From the NCBI GenBank assembly GCA_934394815.1, contig CAKRRD010000016.1, positions 1 to 52,343 of the forward strand: a stretch of DNA of 52,343 nt. Reading direction: 5' to 3'. Made by a program: the position numbers and the translations under genes. Under the pieces are notes generated by a model. It did no database searches and had not been told where the DNA came from. It was given only the letters and a program-made list of their open reading frames with translations. The DNA is from an uncultured Acetatifactor sp. GTDB taxonomy: Bacteria > Bacillota > Clostridia > Lachnospirales > Lachnospiraceae. Positions 52,311 through 52,343 of this stretch are shown here, in pieces; the stretch's first letter is position 1; every line of letters starts with the position of its first letter.

Positions 52311-52343
52311 CTCTTCCTGTGCTTCCTCTACGTAAATGCGTGC

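Overview
The window looks like a chromosomal piece of a low- to mid-GC Firmicute of the Lachnospiraceae type, probably a gut anaerobe. The reasons are strong AGGAGG-type ribosome sites, TGnTATAAT promoters, a PerR plus rubredoxin-first rubrerythrin pair, Rpn/PD-(D/E)XK 'transposase' proteins, KtrAB potassium uptake, paired DUF2975/HTH genes, a cytoplasmic beta-glucuronidase, several MATE exporters and a Ll.LtrB-like group II intron fragment. No phage structural gene, complete insertion sequence, rRNA or CRISPR array is visible.

Layout. 0-10 kb: the end of an HTH/DUF2975 pair, a beta-glucuronidase (uidA) with its terminator, then a leftward run of aldose-1-epimerase-like protein, MATE exporter, TatD and a SWIM/SNF2 helicase. 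10-11.7 kb: a small decayed island between a tRNA-Lys(CTT) gene and an imperfect direct copy of that tRNA's 3' half. It holds three tiny overlapping or adjacent genes, including a membrane-anchored HTH protein, and an integrase scrap. 11.8-24.2 kb: a Fur-family regulator with a His-rich metal permease and its palindromic operator, a MATE exporter facing an AraC regulator, an RmlD-like reductase overlapping a dicarboxylate/amino-acid symporter, KtrA/KtrB, a sensor kinase and response regulator, and perR-rbr behind a Fur-type box. 24.2-32.5 kb: an accessory, partly decaying stretch with a lipoprotein, an Rpn nuclease, an XRE regulator, a broken ATC hydrolase, an internally deleted ACT protein, an intact ATC hydrolase, an aldo/keto reductase, a GNAT scrap fused to a group II intron 5' end, an MFS transporter and a DUF11 protein.

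32.6-47.3 kb is dominated by membrane export machinery: a voltage-gated-type potassium channel, a GldA / fused GldF-GldG / DUF4340 ABC operon, a GH2-derived protein without catalytic residues, and a leftward operon of three different HlyD-type adaptors followed by a MacB-type permease and ATPase. The adaptors and permease carry Gly/Pro/Met-rich segments. A class II aldolase follows. 47.3-52.3 kb: a CHASE-GGDEF-PAS diguanylate cyclase flanked by an intact gene and a scrap of its paralogue, a tiny HTH regulator behind twin 13-bp operators, a higBA locus with a truncated toxin, and a DUF438/hemerythrin/PAS protein whose ribosome site lies in a hairpin.

The candidates most worth following up are the tRNA-Lys micro-island with its membrane-anchored HTH cassette, the triple-adaptor efflux operon, the two related leader elements at 22.8 and 39.5 kb, and the small autoregulated HTH loci at 50 kb. 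All functional statements rest on reading the sequence and on family knowledge; no database search was run.
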